A DNA stretch of 64,000 bases from Chelatococcus albus (GCF_030067675.1 NZ_JASJEV010000014.1:23190-87189), one strand, 5' to 3'. Shown: positions 26,801-35,264, numbered from the stretch's first letter. The notes: generated from the letters alone by a model not told the origin. Translations and numbers: made by a program.

Positions 26801-27625
26801 CGCCCCCTTGTAGCGCACCTCCGTATAGAAATGGGCGTCGGGCGTGCGCGTCTGCGGCACGTTGGAGCCCCAGAGCATGAGGAAGCCGGCGTTGTACCAG
26901 TCGGCGCTCTCGGGCACGTCCGTCTGCTCGCCCCAGGTCTGGGGCGAGGCGGGCGGCAGGTCGCAGTACCAGTCGTAGAAGGACATGCACACGCCGCCGA
27001 GGAGCGACAGATAGCGCGCGCCCGCGGCGTAGGAGACCATCGACATGGCGGGGATGGGCGAGAAGCCGATGACGCGGTCCGGCCCATATGTCTTCACCGT
27101 ATAGGCGTTGGCGGCGGCGATGATCTCCTCGACCTCCTGCCAGGTCGAACGCACGAAGCCGCCGAATCCGCGCTTCTTCACGTAGGCCGCCCGCTTCTGC
27201 GGGTTCTCGACGATGGAGGCCCAGGCGGCGACCGGCGTGAGCAGCGTGCGCGCCTCGCGCCAGAGCTTCAGGAGGCGGGCGCGCACCATGGGATACTTCA
27301 CACGGTTGCCGGAGTAGAGGTACCAGCTGTAGCTCGCGCCGCGCGAGCAGCCGCGCGGCTCGTGGTTGGGCAGGTCCGGCCGCGTGCGCGGATAGTCGGT
27401 CTGCTGCGTCTCCCAGGTGACGATGCCGCCCTTGACATAGATCTTCCACGAACACGAGCCGGTGCAGTTGGCTCCGTGGGTGGAGCGCACGGTCTTGTCG
27501 TGCTGCCAGCGCTTGCGGTAGCCGTCCTCCCAGCGCCGGTCCTCCTGCGTCACGACGCCGTGGCCGTCCGCGAAGGTGCCGACGTCCTTCCGGAAGAACA
27601 TCAGGCGGTCGATGAGATGGCTCAT
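23822..27625 (-). CDS. narG: Respiratory nitrate reductase alpha subunit (molybdopterin)
   Basis: 1267 residues, full length. The N-terminal FS0 motif HGANCTGSC followed by GCSRGASYSW coordinates the proximal 4Fe-4S cluster with the characteristic histidine. The rest is the bis-MGD molybdoenzyme fold and ends ...ASREA. It reduces nitrate to nitrite on the cytoplasmic side. There is no Tat signal with a cleavage site, as expected for the membrane-anchored inward-facing enzyme. The ATG at 27625 lies 13 bases after narK. Very long antisense open frames over this gene are composition artefacts. Confidence 0.97.
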   Translation of the reverse strand: MSHLIDRLMFFRKDVGTFADGHGVVTQEDRRWEDGYRKRWQHDKTVRSTHGANCTGSCSWKIYVKGGIVTWETQQTDYPRTRPDLPNHEPRGCSRGASYSWYLYSGNRVKYPMVRARLLKLWREARTLLTPVAAWASIVENPQKRAAYVKKRGFGGFVRSTWQEVEEIIAAANAYTVKTYGPDRVIGFSPIPAMSMVSYAAGARYLSLLGGVCMSFYDWYCDLPPASPQTWGEQTDVPESADWYNAGFLMLWGSNVPQTRTPDAHFYTEVRYKGAKSVVVSPDYSEAAKFADLWLAVKQGTDAALAMAMGHVILREFHIDRQVPYFADYVKRYTDMPMLVRLVEQDGRLVPERLVRASDFAGALGEANNPEWKTVAVDAATGEVVVPRGSVGFRWGETGKWNLEAKASDGAVVDLRLSLADGRDDLAEVAFPYFGNLEHDHFAGTDHPSVLLRRVPVKRLRLADGEALVATVFDLFAANYGVDRGFGGGHVAKGYDENVPYTPAWAEAITGVPRDQIVTVAREFARNAEKTNGRSMVIIGAAMNHWYHMDMNYRGVINMLVMCGCVGQSGGGWSHYVGQEKLRPQAGWQPLAFALDWGRPPRQQNSTSFWYAHTDQWRYETVDVAEILSPTAPPGPWDGALIDYNVRAERMGWLPSAPQLEANPLTVAKAAADRGLDVKDYVAKALKTGELKLSCEDPDAPRNWPRNLFVWRSNLLGSSGKGHEYFLKHLLGTSHGVLGKDLGGTAAKKPKEVAWREEAPEGKLDLLVTLDFRMSTTCVYSDIVLPTATWYEKNDLNTSDMHPFIHPLTAAVDPVWEARSDWEIYKGLAEAFSRVAPEVLGVEKDVVLSPILHDTPAELAQAFDVKDWKRGEVDPVPGKTMPQVTVVERDYPNLHKRFTSLGPLMETLGNGGKGMSWNTAHEVEFLKNLNGVVTEAGPTKGLARIDTDIDAAEVILSLAPETNGEVAVKAWAALGKTTGRDHTHLALPKEDEKIRFRDMVAQPRKIISSPIWSGLESEKVCYNAGYTNVHELIPWRTLTGRQQLYQDHLWMRAFGEGFCVYRPPIDTKTVAPVIDRKPNGNPPVVLNFITPHQKWGIHSTYTDNLLMLTLSRGGPIVWISEVDARKAGIADNDWIEAFNANGSLVARAVVSQRVKEGMCLMYHAQEKIVNVPGSEQTGQRGGIHNSVTRTILKPTHMIGGYAQQSYGFNYYGTVGSNRDEFVVVRKMAAVDWLDRPAADAQPAAGLAPVAQGKGASRTSFEPASREA

Positions 27626-27638
27626 GGTCGTCTCCGGT

Positions 27639-30392
27639 TCATTCCGCGGGCTGTCGAACGGGCGCGGGCAGCGAGCCGCGGCGTTCGACGTCGTGAAGCA
27701 GGCCGCCCTTGCGCGTGTAGACGGCCCAGGTGATGACGAGGCAGCTCACATAGAAGGCGAGGAAGGCCCACAGCGCCGCCTGCGGCCCGCCGGTGAGGGA
27801 GATCGACGTGCCGTAGCTCATGGGTATGAAGAAGGCGCCGTAGGCTGCGATTGCCGAGGTGAAACCGATGATGGCGGCCGCCTCCTTCTCCGCCTGCTGC
27901 GCGCGCGTGGCGGCGTCGGCCCGCGGCATCAGCCGCTCCATGTCCTTGCGCATGATGGCGGGGATCATCTGGAAGGTTGAGGCATTGCCCACGCCTGAGA
28001 CGAGGAACAGGAAGAGGAAACAGGCGAAGAAGCCCGTGAAGGCGTATGGCTCGCTTCTGACGCCAAGGAAGTAGAGCACACCCGCCACCCCGAGCATCAT
28101 GCCGACGAAGACCCAGAAGGTGACGCGCCCGCCGCCGAAGCGGTCCGAGATCCAGCCCGTGGCCGAGCGGGAGACGGCCCCCACGAGCGGGCCGAGGAAG
28201 GCGTAGTGCAGTGCGTTGACCTCGGGGAACTGGGTCTTGGCGAGAAGCGGGAAGCCCGCCGAATAGCCGATGAAGGAGCCGAAGGTGCCGGTGTAGAGCC
28301 AGCACATCAGCCAGTTGTGCTTGCGGCGGAAGATCACCGCCTGTTCGGTGAAGGAGGCCTTCATCGCGGCGATGTCGTTCATGCCGAACCAGGCGGCGAA
28401 GGCGGAAGCGGCGATGAAGGGCACCCATACGAAGCCCGCGTTCTGCAGCCACAGCGGCACCTGCTGCCCACCCTGCGCCACCATGACCGGATCGCCGCCG
28501 AGGACACCGAAGACACCCGTGGTGATGACGATGGGCACCAGGAACTGGGCGACGCTGACCCCGAGATTGCCGAGGCCGGCGTTGAGCGCGAGGGCATTGC
28601 CCTTCTCCGCCTTTGGGAAGAAGAAGCTGATGTTGGCCATGGAGGAGGCGAAGTTGCCGCCGCCGAAGCCGCAGAGCAGCGCGAGCAGGAGGAAGAGCCA
28701 GTAGGGCGTCCCCGGGTTCTGCACCGCAAGGCCGATGCCGAGCGCCGGCAGGATGAGCGACCAGGTGGCGAGCGTGGTCCACAGCCGCCCGCCGAAGATC
28801 GGCACGACGAACGAATAGAAGATCCTCAGGGTGGCGCCCGACAGGCCCGGCAGGGCCGCGAGCCAGAAGAGCTGATTGGTCGAGAAGGCGAAGCCCGCCT
28901 GCGGGAGCTTGGCCACCACGACCGACCACACCATCCACACCGCGAAGGAGAGGAGCAGGCAGGGGATCGAGATCCACAGGTTGCGCCTGGCGATGCGCCG
29001 GCCCTTCTCGGCCCAGAAGGCCGGATCTTCCGGCCGCCAGTCCTCGAGCACGTAATGGGGGCCGAGCACGCCGACCTGCTTCGGCCCGTGGATCTCCTCC
29101 ATCTCGGGGAGTTCGGGCAGCTTCCTCAGGACGGGCGCAGCCGCCGCGCGCTCCATCTGCCGGATCGCCGCGTGCATCCACAGGAGCGCGCCGGAGACGA
29201 GCAGGAAGAGCAGCATGAAGCAGCTTGTCCAGATGCCGGTGAGATCATTGAGCAGGCCGAAGATGATGGGCAGGACGAAGCCGCCGAGGCCGCCAATCAT
29301 GCCGACGAGGCCGCCGACCGCCCCGACGTTCTTCGGGTAATAGACCGGTATGTGCTTGAACACCGCCGCCTTGCCGAGGCTCATGAAGAAGCCGAGCACG
29401 AAGACGAGGACGGTGAAGGCCGTGACGCCGATCTCGAAACGGAAGGTGATGGGCCTCTTGATGCCGCGCACCACATATTCCGTCGGCGGATAGGACAGGA
29501 GGAAGGTGCAGACGACGGAGACGAGGAAGGTCCAGTACATCACCCGCCGCGCGCCATACTTGTCCGACAGGTGGCCGCCGTAGGCACGGAACAGGCTCGC
29601 CGGCACCGAATAGGCCGCGCCGATCATGCCGGCGGTGGTGATGTCGAGGCCATAGACGCCGATGAGATAGCGCGGCAGCCACAGGGCGAGCGCGACGAAG
29701 GCGCCAAAGACGAAGAAGTAATAGAGCGCGAAGCGCCAGACCTGCACGTTCTTCAGAGGCTCGAGTTCGAGCCAGGCGCTCTTCGGCTTCTCGCCCTTCA
29801 GCCTGCGTGCGCGCAGCACCGGGTCGTCCGTGGTCGAGAACCAGAAGACGACGGCCATGACGGCGAGCGCCGCCGCCCAGATCTGGGCGACCGTCTGCCA
29901 ACCGAAGGCAACGAGCACGAAGGGTGCGAAGAACTTGGTGACCGCCGCCCCGACGTTGCCCGCGCCGAAGATACCCAGCGCTGTGCCCTGCTTCCCCGTC
30001 GGATACCAGCGCGAGACATAGGCGACGCCGACGGCGAAGGAGCCACCGGCGATGCCGACGCCGAGCGCGGCGAGGAGCATCTGCGGATAGGTCGTCGCCC
30101 AGGTGAGGAGCCAGGTCGCGAGAGCTCCCGCCAGCATGACGACGGAGAAGACGCGCCGGCCGCCGTACTGGTCCGTCCAGATGCCGAGCACGACGCGCAC
30201 GAGAGAGCCGGTGAGGATGGGCGTGCCGGCGAGCAGGCCGAACTGGGTCTCGGAGAGCCCGAGCTCCTGCTTGATGCGGATGCCGATGATCGAGAAGATT
30301 GTCCACACCGCGAAGCAGACGGTGAATGCGATGGTGGATAACCACAAGGCCCGACTCTGTTCCTGCGGTGATACCCTGTCCGACATGGTCAT
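27639..30392 (-). CDS. narK: NarK1-NarK2 fusion nitrate/nitrite transporter
   Basis: 917 residues, two complete MFS units of the nitrate/nitrite porter family in one chain. The first (about 1-430) has the NarK1-like start FAVWTIFSIIGIRIKQELGL; the second (about 470-905) starts AVWMVWSVVVAKLPQAGF and carries GFGGGNFASSMANISFFFP, the nitrate signature of NarK2. A hydrophilic linker with KGRRIARRN joins them. Known fused NarK proteins of Paracoccus combine a proton-coupled nitrate importer and a nitrate/nitrite exchanger. The ATG at 30392 starts the operon; an alternative ATG lies six bases downstream. First gene after the divergent narR promoter. Confidence 0.95.
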   Translation of the reverse strand: MTMSDRVSPQEQSRALWLSTIAFTVCFAVWTIFSIIGIRIKQELGLSETQFGLLAGTPILTGSLVRVVLGIWTDQYGGRRVFSVVMLAGALATWLLTWATTYPQMLLAALGVGIAGGSFAVGVAYVSRWYPTGKQGTALGIFGAGNVGAAVTKFFAPFVLVAFGWQTVAQIWAAALAVMAVVFWFSTTDDPVLRARRLKGEKPKSAWLELEPLKNVQVWRFALYYFFVFGAFVALALWLPRYLIGVYGLDITTAGMIGAAYSVPASLFRAYGGHLSDKYGARRVMYWTFLVSVVCTFLLSYPPTEYVVRGIKRPITFRFEIGVTAFTVLVFVLGFFMSLGKAAVFKHIPVYYPKNVGAVGGLVGMIGGLGGFVLPIIFGLLNDLTGIWTSCFMLLFLLVSGALLWMHAAIRQMERAAAAPVLRKLPELPEMEEIHGPKQVGVLGPHYVLEDWRPEDPAFWAEKGRRIARRNLWISIPCLLLSFAVWMVWSVVVAKLPQAGFAFSTNQLFWLAALPGLSGATLRIFYSFVVPIFGGRLWTTLATWSLILPALGIGLAVQNPGTPYWLFLLLALLCGFGGGNFASSMANISFFFPKAEKGNALALNAGLGNLGVSVAQFLVPIVITTGVFGVLGGDPVMVAQGGQQVPLWLQNAGFVWVPFIAASAFAAWFGMNDIAAMKASFTEQAVIFRRKHNWLMCWLYTGTFGSFIGYSAGFPLLAKTQFPEVNALHYAFLGPLVGAVSRSATGWISDRFGGGRVTFWVFVGMMLGVAGVLYFLGVRSEPYAFTGFFACFLFLFLVSGVGNASTFQMIPAIMRKDMERLMPRADAATRAQQAEKEAAAIIGFTSAIAAYGAFFIPMSYGTSISLTGGPQAALWAFLAFYVSCLVITWAVYTRKGGLLHDVERRGSLPAPVRQPAE

Positions 30393-30564
30393 GGCTCAAG
30401 CCCCGGCTCGGCGAACGGCGCGGCCCTCGCCGCGCATGGGGTTGAGCTTGCAGATGAGCGGCAGTCTGGAATTGACCCAGATCAAGAGGACGACCCGTCT
30501 TGGATCGTTTTCTCCGTGGGGAGACGCTGCGTCGCAGTCACGACGATGAACTCAATACATGAAA

Positions 30565-30600
30565 TTACTTTATATCAACCACCGACTTGATAATTATCAA
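30565..30600. promoter_or_regulatory. FNR/NNR-type box in the narR-narK divergent promoter
   Basis: TTGATAATTATCAA at 30587-30600 is a perfect palindrome matching the FNR-family consensus TTGAT-N4-ATCAA. Just upstream, 30565-30578 (TTACTTTATATCAA) keeps one good half-site and may be a second, weak site. Both lie in the AT-rich part of the divergent region, 39 bases before the narR ATG and about 195 before narK. FNR for anaerobiosis and NarR for nitrate would be the expected binders. Confidence 0.85.
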
Positions 30601-30638
30601 TGAACATGCTTTGATCTTCCGGCGATGCGAGGAGCCCG

Positions 30639-31346
30639 ATGCGCGAGGCCGATGCCGCCGAGGTGAGACGCCTGCCCCTGTTCGCCGGCATGGCGGAGGA
30701 GCGTTTCGCAGCGCTCATACAGGCGGCCTTCCTGCAACGATTTCCGCCGCACGTGGTGCTGATCGAGGAGGGCGAGCGGGCGGATTTCCTGCACGTGGTG
30801 CTCGCGGGCGCCGTCGACCTCTTCGCCCGCCACGAGGGCCGTGAGACGACGATCATGGTCCTGCGTCCTGTCAGGGCCTTCATCCTCGCCGCCGTGATGG
30901 CGGACGAGCCTTACCTGAAATCGGCGCGCACCCTCGAGCCCTCGCAGATCCTCATGATTCCCGCCGAGGCGGTGCGCGCCGTCTTCGCCGAGGACCTGAC
31001 CTTCGCCTGGGCGGTGGTGCACGAGCTCGCCGGCGCCTACCGCGTCGTCACCCGGGAGCTGAAGAACCAGAAGCTGCGCACGAGCGGGGAGCGGCTCGCG
31101 AACTGGATCCTGCGCATGTCCGGGCTCAGCCGCGAGCGTGGCGGCGGGTCCCGCTTCGAGATCCCCTTCGACAAGCGCACGCTCGCCGCCTATCTCGGCA
31201 TGACGCCGGAAAATCTCTCGCGCGGCTTCGCGGCCCTCGCCGACAGCGGCGTTACCGTGCAGGGCCGCACCGTGAGCGTCGCCGACGTCCAGGCACTGGC
31301 TCGCCGCGCCCGCCCCTCCCCGCTCATCGACGACCAGCCGACCTGA
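30639..31346 (+). CDS. narR: CRP/FNR family regulator without iron-sulfur cysteines (NarR-like)
   Basis: 235 residues: an N-terminal cyclic-nucleotide-binding-like beta-roll, a long dimer helix (ELKNQKLRTSGERLANWIL) and a C-terminal winged helix with the FNR-type recognition helix TPENLSRGFAAL. The protein has no cysteine at all, so it cannot hold an FNR cluster. Its place divergent from narK-narGHJI matches narR of Paracoccus, a nitrate/nitrite-responsive activator of that operon. A heme-based NO sensor (DNR/NNR type) is the alternative. GAGGAG precedes the ATG. Confidence 0.85.
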   Translation: MREADAAEVRRLPLFAGMAEERFAALIQAAFLQRFPPHVVLIEEGERADFLHVVLAGAVDLFARHEGRETTIMVLRPVRAFILAAVMADEPYLKSARTLEPSQILMIPAEAVRAVFAEDLTFAWAVVHELAGAYRVVTRELKNQKLRTSGERLANWILRMSGLSRERGGGSRFEIPFDKRTLAAYLGMTPENLSRGFAALADSGVTVQGRTVSVADVQALARRARPSPLIDDQPT

Positions 31347-31482
31347 ACGGCGGGCACGCCTGGGGCTCGCAGCGGCGCGGCGATGGCGGGCGGGCGCTCG
31401 GCACGCGGGCGTGATGGCCGTGCCACGCTGGCGGCGGCCTCACGCGCCAGACGCCGGACCTCATGGGGGTCGTCGTGGTGGC

Positions 31483-31926
31483 TCACGCCGAACTGACATC
31501 GAGCCGCGCGAGCTGATCGGAGAACGACCAGTTGATGACCTTGCCCGTGTTCAGGTCCTCGTTCGGGACCAGGATTCTACGCCCGTCGCGGGTAACGACC
31601 GAGACGAGGCGGGCGCGCAGCTCCCGGATGGACCCAACCGCACTGCCGACCTCGACGACGTCGCCGGGTTTGATGGACTTGTCGAGCAGGATGATGATGC
31701 CGCTGACGAAATTGGACACGACCTTCTGGAGCCCGAAGCCGAGACCGAGCCCCATGGCGCCGGAGAAGACCGTCAGCGCCGTCAGATCGAGGCCGATCGC
31801 CGAGAGCGAGGCGGAGACCGCGACGAGGAACAGCGCGATCTTGGCGACCTTGCCGATGAGCACCCGGAGCGTCGGAGTCAGGTCGGCAGCGCGCTCGAGG
31901 TAGCGCTCGATGCCCTCGTCGATCAC
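31483..31926 (-). pseudogene. Truncated MscS-type mechanosensitive channel
   Basis: 147 residues from a GTG. The pore helix and beta domain are well kept: LTVFSGAMGLGLGFGLQKVV, SNFVSGIIILLDKSIKPGDV and RDGRRILVPNEDL. The C-terminal domain of about 100 residues after NWSFSDQLARLDVSS is missing, as are the upstream membrane helices. The flanks show no split continuation. It is probably a gene remnant, although a short product containing the pore region could still be made. Confidence 0.7.
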
Positions 31927-31940
31927 GCTTGTCCGGCAGG

Positions 31941-33335
31941 CTAGACAACGAGTTCGTCGTCTCTCTCCGCCTTCTCGAGAAGGTCCATCACAACCGCCAA
32001 TCCCCGAGCAACGCGCTCGTCGGAGGCTTCATGGCTGAGACACAGCCTCACGGCCGCCGGCCCCCGCGAGGTGGCGGCGAAAACACTGCTTGGCTGCAGC
32101 AGAACGCCAACGCGTTCGGCTGCCGCCGCGAAAGCGTCCTGCGACCACCGGTCCGGCAAGCGGAGCCAGAGATGCAAGCCGTGCGGGTCGGCGCTGAACT
32201 CGCATCCGGCCAGCAGCTCTTGCGCCATCGCCTGCCGCCTCGCGGCATGAAGACGCTGGCGATTGTTCAATTCGAGGGCGGTGCCGTCGCCGATCCAGCG
32301 ACTGGCGATCTCCGCCATCAGCGGCGGCGGCATCCATGACGACAGGCTGACGGCCGCCCGGATTCCCGGCACGAGCGCCTCGGGAGCCAGGACGTAGCCG
32401 ATGCGCAGGCCAGGCGCGACGGACTTGGAAACGCTCGTCACGAGGATTGTCCGGTCGGGCGCCAGCGCAGCCAATGCCTGCGGGCGCTCCGGCGGAAGCA
32501 GGCCGAAGACATCGTCCTCGACAAGGGTGAGACCGTGCGTTTCGGCAACGGCGGCAATCTGCCTGCGGCGCGCCTCGCTCATCGTCGCGGTCGTCGGTGT
32601 GTGCAAGGTCGGCGTGCAGTAGACCGTGCGTGCGCCGCTGGCCCGGCACGCGGCATCAAGCGCCTCGGGAACCAGGCCTTCAGCGTCGATCGCGACCGGC
32701 CGCATCCTCGCGCCGAGGCGTCGAACCATCGCCTTGACGGGGGGATAGGTCAGTTCCTCGGTCAGCAGCGTATCGCCCGGACGAAGCATCGCGAGCAACG
32801 AGGCGAAGATGCCCTGCTGTGCGCCGTTCGTGAGAATGACGTTCTCGTCGTTCGCCTTCACCCCGAGCCGGCTGACCCACGTGGCGCCCGCCACCTGATG
32901 GCGCGAGCGGGATTGCCCGTCCTGATGGTCGAGATAGGAGGCAAGGCCGCCCGCCCCGGCGATCGCCGCCAGCGTCTGCGACAGCGCGCCCGACGCGCCA
33001 CCGATGAAGGGGAGGTTCAGCGAAAAGTCGATCGGTCCCTCGTCGCAGGGCCGCGCCAACCCCGCGCCGGGAAGCCCGGCCGACAGGTCCACCGGCCGCC
33101 GCACATAGGTGCCACGTCCGACCTCACCCACCACATAGCCGCGCTTCGCGGCCTCGGCATAGGCGCGCATGACCGTGTTCGAGGAAAGGCCGAGCGCATA
33201 GGCAAGGTCCCGCTGCGGCGGCAGCCGGTCACCCGGCTGCAACCTGCCGGCCGCGATGTCCTCGGCCATCGCCTCCACGAGCGCGCTCGCCCGCGTGCCG
33301 GGCCTTTGCTCGATCGAAGGTGCCCAGATTGCCAT
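31941..33335 (-). CDS. MocR-type GntR regulator with aminotransferase domain
   Basis: 464 residues. The N-terminal winged helix is GntR-like (DRLPPQRDLAYALGLSSNTV) and the remainder is a fold-type I aminotransferase domain with the PLP lysine in SVSKSVAPGLRIGY (Lys304). MocR proteins use PLP or an amino-compound adduct as a signal and usually control the divergent gene. The ATG at 33335 sits next to two inverted repeats. The divergent gene encodes a DMT permease, suggesting control of export of a metabolite. Frames extending to 33494 are not homologous. Confidence 0.92.
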   Translation of the reverse strand: MAIWAPSIEQRPGTRASALVEAMAEDIAAGRLQPGDRLPPQRDLAYALGLSSNTVMRAYAEAAKRGYVVGEVGRGTYVRRPVDLSAGLPGAGLARPCDEGPIDFSLNLPFIGGASGALSQTLAAIAGAGGLASYLDHQDGQSRSRHQVAGATWVSRLGVKANDENVILTNGAQQGIFASLLAMLRPGDTLLTEELTYPPVKAMVRRLGARMRPVAIDAEGLVPEALDAACRASGARTVYCTPTLHTPTTATMSEARRRQIAAVAETHGLTLVEDDVFGLLPPERPQALAALAPDRTILVTSVSKSVAPGLRIGYVLAPEALVPGIRAAVSLSSWMPPPLMAEIASRWIGDGTALELNNRQRLHAARRQAMAQELLAGCEFSADPHGLHLWLRLPDRWSQDAFAAAAERVGVLLQPSSVFAATSRGPAAVRLCLSHEASDERVARGLAVVMDLLEKAERDDELVV

Positions 33336-33336
33336 G

Positions 33337-33396
33337 AATGCAATGCTGTCATTGTATTGAGGCAAGAGCAAGCTTATCAATGCAATATGCATTGAT
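33337..33396. promoter_or_regulatory. Two MocR operator-like inverted repeats
   Basis: Site A: AATGCAATG-CTGT-CATTGTATT (33337-33358), one mismatch between arms. Site B: ATCAATGCA-ATA-TGCATTGAT (33376-33396), arms perfect over 9 bp. Both share the core TGCATTG/CAATGCA and their centres are about 38-39 bases apart, close to four helical turns or slightly less. Site A touches the mocR start codon. Typical arrangement for a MocR dimer bridging two sites. Confidence 0.75.
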
Positions 33397-33445
33397 CTTG
33401 CAGACGCGACACCGGTGCCGGTCGCCGCGCGCGGAGTTCCCAGCG

Positions 33446-34417
33446 ATGGTTCGCAACACCAGCGGCCGGCCCGACGTCGGCGTCGCGCTTGCATTCGTCT
33501 GCCTGCTCCTGCTCGGGCTGATGCCGATCATTTCCAATGGCCGCCCGGCGGGGTGGGGCGCACTGACATTCGCGCTGTGGCTTTCCGTCTGGCAGCTGCT
33601 CTTCTCCCTGCCGCTGCTGATCCGCGAATGGCGTTCCGGCGAGTGGGGGATCTTCGCACGCGCCTCGTCGCGGTCGGACAGGAACAGGACGCTGGCGGTC
33701 ACGCTGTTCACCGGCACGCTCTTCGGGCTTTCGACCTGGGCCTACGTGCTGGCCTTCGAGATGGTCGGTGCCACGAGCGCCGCCATTGCGCTCCAGGCCT
33801 ACCCGCTCTTCGCCGCCGTGCTCGAGGCGCTGCTCCTCGGCCGCCGCAAGAGCCTGGGCGAGGTCGGCTTCATGGTTCTCGTTGTGGCCGCGCTCTTCCA
33901 TCTTGCCACCCGGGGCACGATGCGGCTCGATGGCTTCACGCCGTGGTTTGCCGTCGCCCTCGCCGTTCCGGCGCTGTGGAGCGTCGCGCATGTCATCCTG
34001 AGAGAGACGTTGGTGACGACGCCGATCACGCCCAATCAGGTGACGGTTTCACGTCTCATCGTATCGACGTCGGTCTTGCTCTTGCTCGCCATCGTCATCG
34101 AGGGGCCGGACGAGGTCCGGCGAGCGGGATCCGTGTTCGAGTTCCAGTCCTTCGCCTTGATGATGGGCCTTGCCTACTATCTGGAGCTGATCGTCTGGTT
34201 CAACGCCGTCCGACATATTGATGTGTCCATTGCCAGTTCGATCACCGTTCCCGCCCCTGCGGTCACGATGGTCCTGGCGGCCATTCTTCTCGGCGACAGC
34301 ATCGATGGAGCCGAGGTATGGGCGCTCGTCGTCGTCATCGTCGGGCTCTTCGGCCTCTTGCGCGTCGGCATCGCCGGGCGTCGCCCGAACATCCCGCAGC
34401 CGCAAGCCCAGAGCTGA
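33446..34417 (+). CDS. DMT-superfamily permease (EamA)
   Basis: 323 residues with ten predicted membrane helices in two EamA repeats, e.g. VALAFVCLLLLGLMPII at the start and VWALVVVIVGLFGLLRVGI at the end. Members export or import small metabolites such as amino acids. The ATG at 33446 gives the canonical short N-terminus; GGAG is somewhat far upstream (11 bases). Divergent from the MocR regulator with shared operators, so the regulator ligand and the transported molecule may be related. Confidence 0.88.
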   Translation: MVRNTSGRPDVGVALAFVCLLLLGLMPIISNGRPAGWGALTFALWLSVWQLLFSLPLLIREWRSGEWGIFARASSRSDRNRTLAVTLFTGTLFGLSTWAYVLAFEMVGATSAAIALQAYPLFAAVLEALLLGRRKSLGEVGFMVLVVAALFHLATRGTMRLDGFTPWFAVALAVPALWSVAHVILRETLVTTPITPNQVTVSRLIVSTSVLLLLAIVIEGPDEVRRAGSVFEFQSFALMMGLAYYLELIVWFNAVRHIDVSIASSITVPAPAVTMVLAAILLGDSIDGAEVWALVVVIVGLFGLLRVGIAGRRPNIPQPQAQS

Positions 34418-34446
34418 CCCCCCATGAACAGGGACATCCTCCGGCC

Positions 34447-34643
34447 TCCTCACCGGTCCGACGCCCCTGTCCGGCGATCGTGCCGTCGCGACCATCACCG
34501 GGCACAGCCTGAAAGACGTGCAGGAGATACTCGACGCGCATTATCTGAGCCGCGATATCTCGCTGGCCGAGCGCGCCGCGAAGAAGATGGAGAGGGCCGC
34601 CCGACAGGCCAAATCAGGAACAAAGCTTGCAAAAGACGTGTAA
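34447..34643 (+). pseudogene. C-terminal remnant of a tyrosine recombinase (phage-type integrase)
   Basis: The frame reads DRAVATITGHSLKDVQEILD, AHYLSRDISLAERAAKKMER and ends KLAKDV-TAA. ITGHS...V..IL..HY is the catalytic His box and Tyr region of Tn916/lambda-type integrases; the N-terminal two-thirds is gone. It points toward tRNA-Gln, whose 3' end is 53 bases away. Integrases commonly sit beside the tRNA used as attachment site, so this is probably the scar of an integrative element. Confidence 0.8.
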
Positions 34644-34662
34644 AACGGCCTTGCTGGCCGTT
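34644..34662 (+). terminator. Hairpin after the integrase remnant
   Basis: AACGGCC-TTGCT-GGCCGTT, a perfect 7-bp stem with 5-base loop directly after the TAA. Only TCTGC follows, so no strong T-run; a rho-independent terminator is plausible but weak. Confidence 0.55.
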
Positions 34663-34695
34663 CTGCATCAGGGCGAATTGCCGTGAAATTTCAAT

Positions 34696-34769
34696 TGGCT
34701 GGGGGACTAGGATTCGAACCTAGACTAACGGAGTCAGAGTCCGCTGTTCTACCGTTAAACTATCCCCCA
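34696..34769 (-). tRNA. tRNA-Gln (anticodon CUG)
   Basis: 74 bases including an encoded CCA. Acceptor stem TGGGGGA/TCCCCCA, anticodon arm GCGGA-CTCTGAC-TCCGT with anticodon CTG (complement of 34735-34737), and a T-arm containing GGTTCGAATCC. All stems pair as expected. Reads the CAG codon. The adjacent integrase remnant suggests that this gene served as an attachment site. Confidence 0.95.
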
Positions 34770-34773
34770 CCTA

Positions 34774-35264
34774 AGCTGCCGGTGTCATTGGCGTTTTCCT
34801 GAATGTTTCACAGGATCACGCCCGGGCTCTGGAGACCAGCGGCTGGTGCGCGGCTCTGATAGGTCCCTTTCTATTCCCCGTCAAGCGCTTGGTCCGGCCT
34901 TCCTGTGGATCATCGATCAGCCGTTGCCCGCCGGTCGGCGGGCGCATGTCGTTGGTTCAAGGACAAACCAGGACCATGAGCGCGCATGGAGAAACCGAGC
35001 CCCGAACGCCCCTGCCCGTCCACGTTGGGCCATCGGCTGCGGCGGCTCGCGGTCGTGGACGGGGGGAGAGAGATTCCGCCGGGTGCTCGCCAGCAAGGGC
35101 CGGCCGGGGGGCCATCGGCGCCGCGGCGAGCCGCATCGATCGCCCCGCTCGCAACCCCGGGCCGCTCTGTGCCCAAGGCGCTCGTCCCCACTTCCCCACG
35201 CGGACCGGAAGCCGACGTCGGACCGCCTACGAAGGTGCGCAGAATGAGGGGCACGGCCCTCGAT
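34774..35264. other. Intergenic stretch without a gene
   Basis: About 490 bases between tRNA-Gln and the decayed cyclase. Open frames here are low-complexity Arg/Pro/Gly products without ribosome binding sites or recognisable motifs. Possibly the residue of a deleted mobile element, but no sequence shows that directly. Confidence 0.4.

Noticed and set aside
25208..27733. 841-codon plus-strand open frame over narG
   Set aside because: Same artefact; covers the highly conserved N-terminal half of NarG on the other strand.
28206..30341. 711-codon plus-strand open frame over narK
   Set aside because: Charged low-complexity product (His/Glu/Arg/Asp) antisense to membrane helices of NarK.
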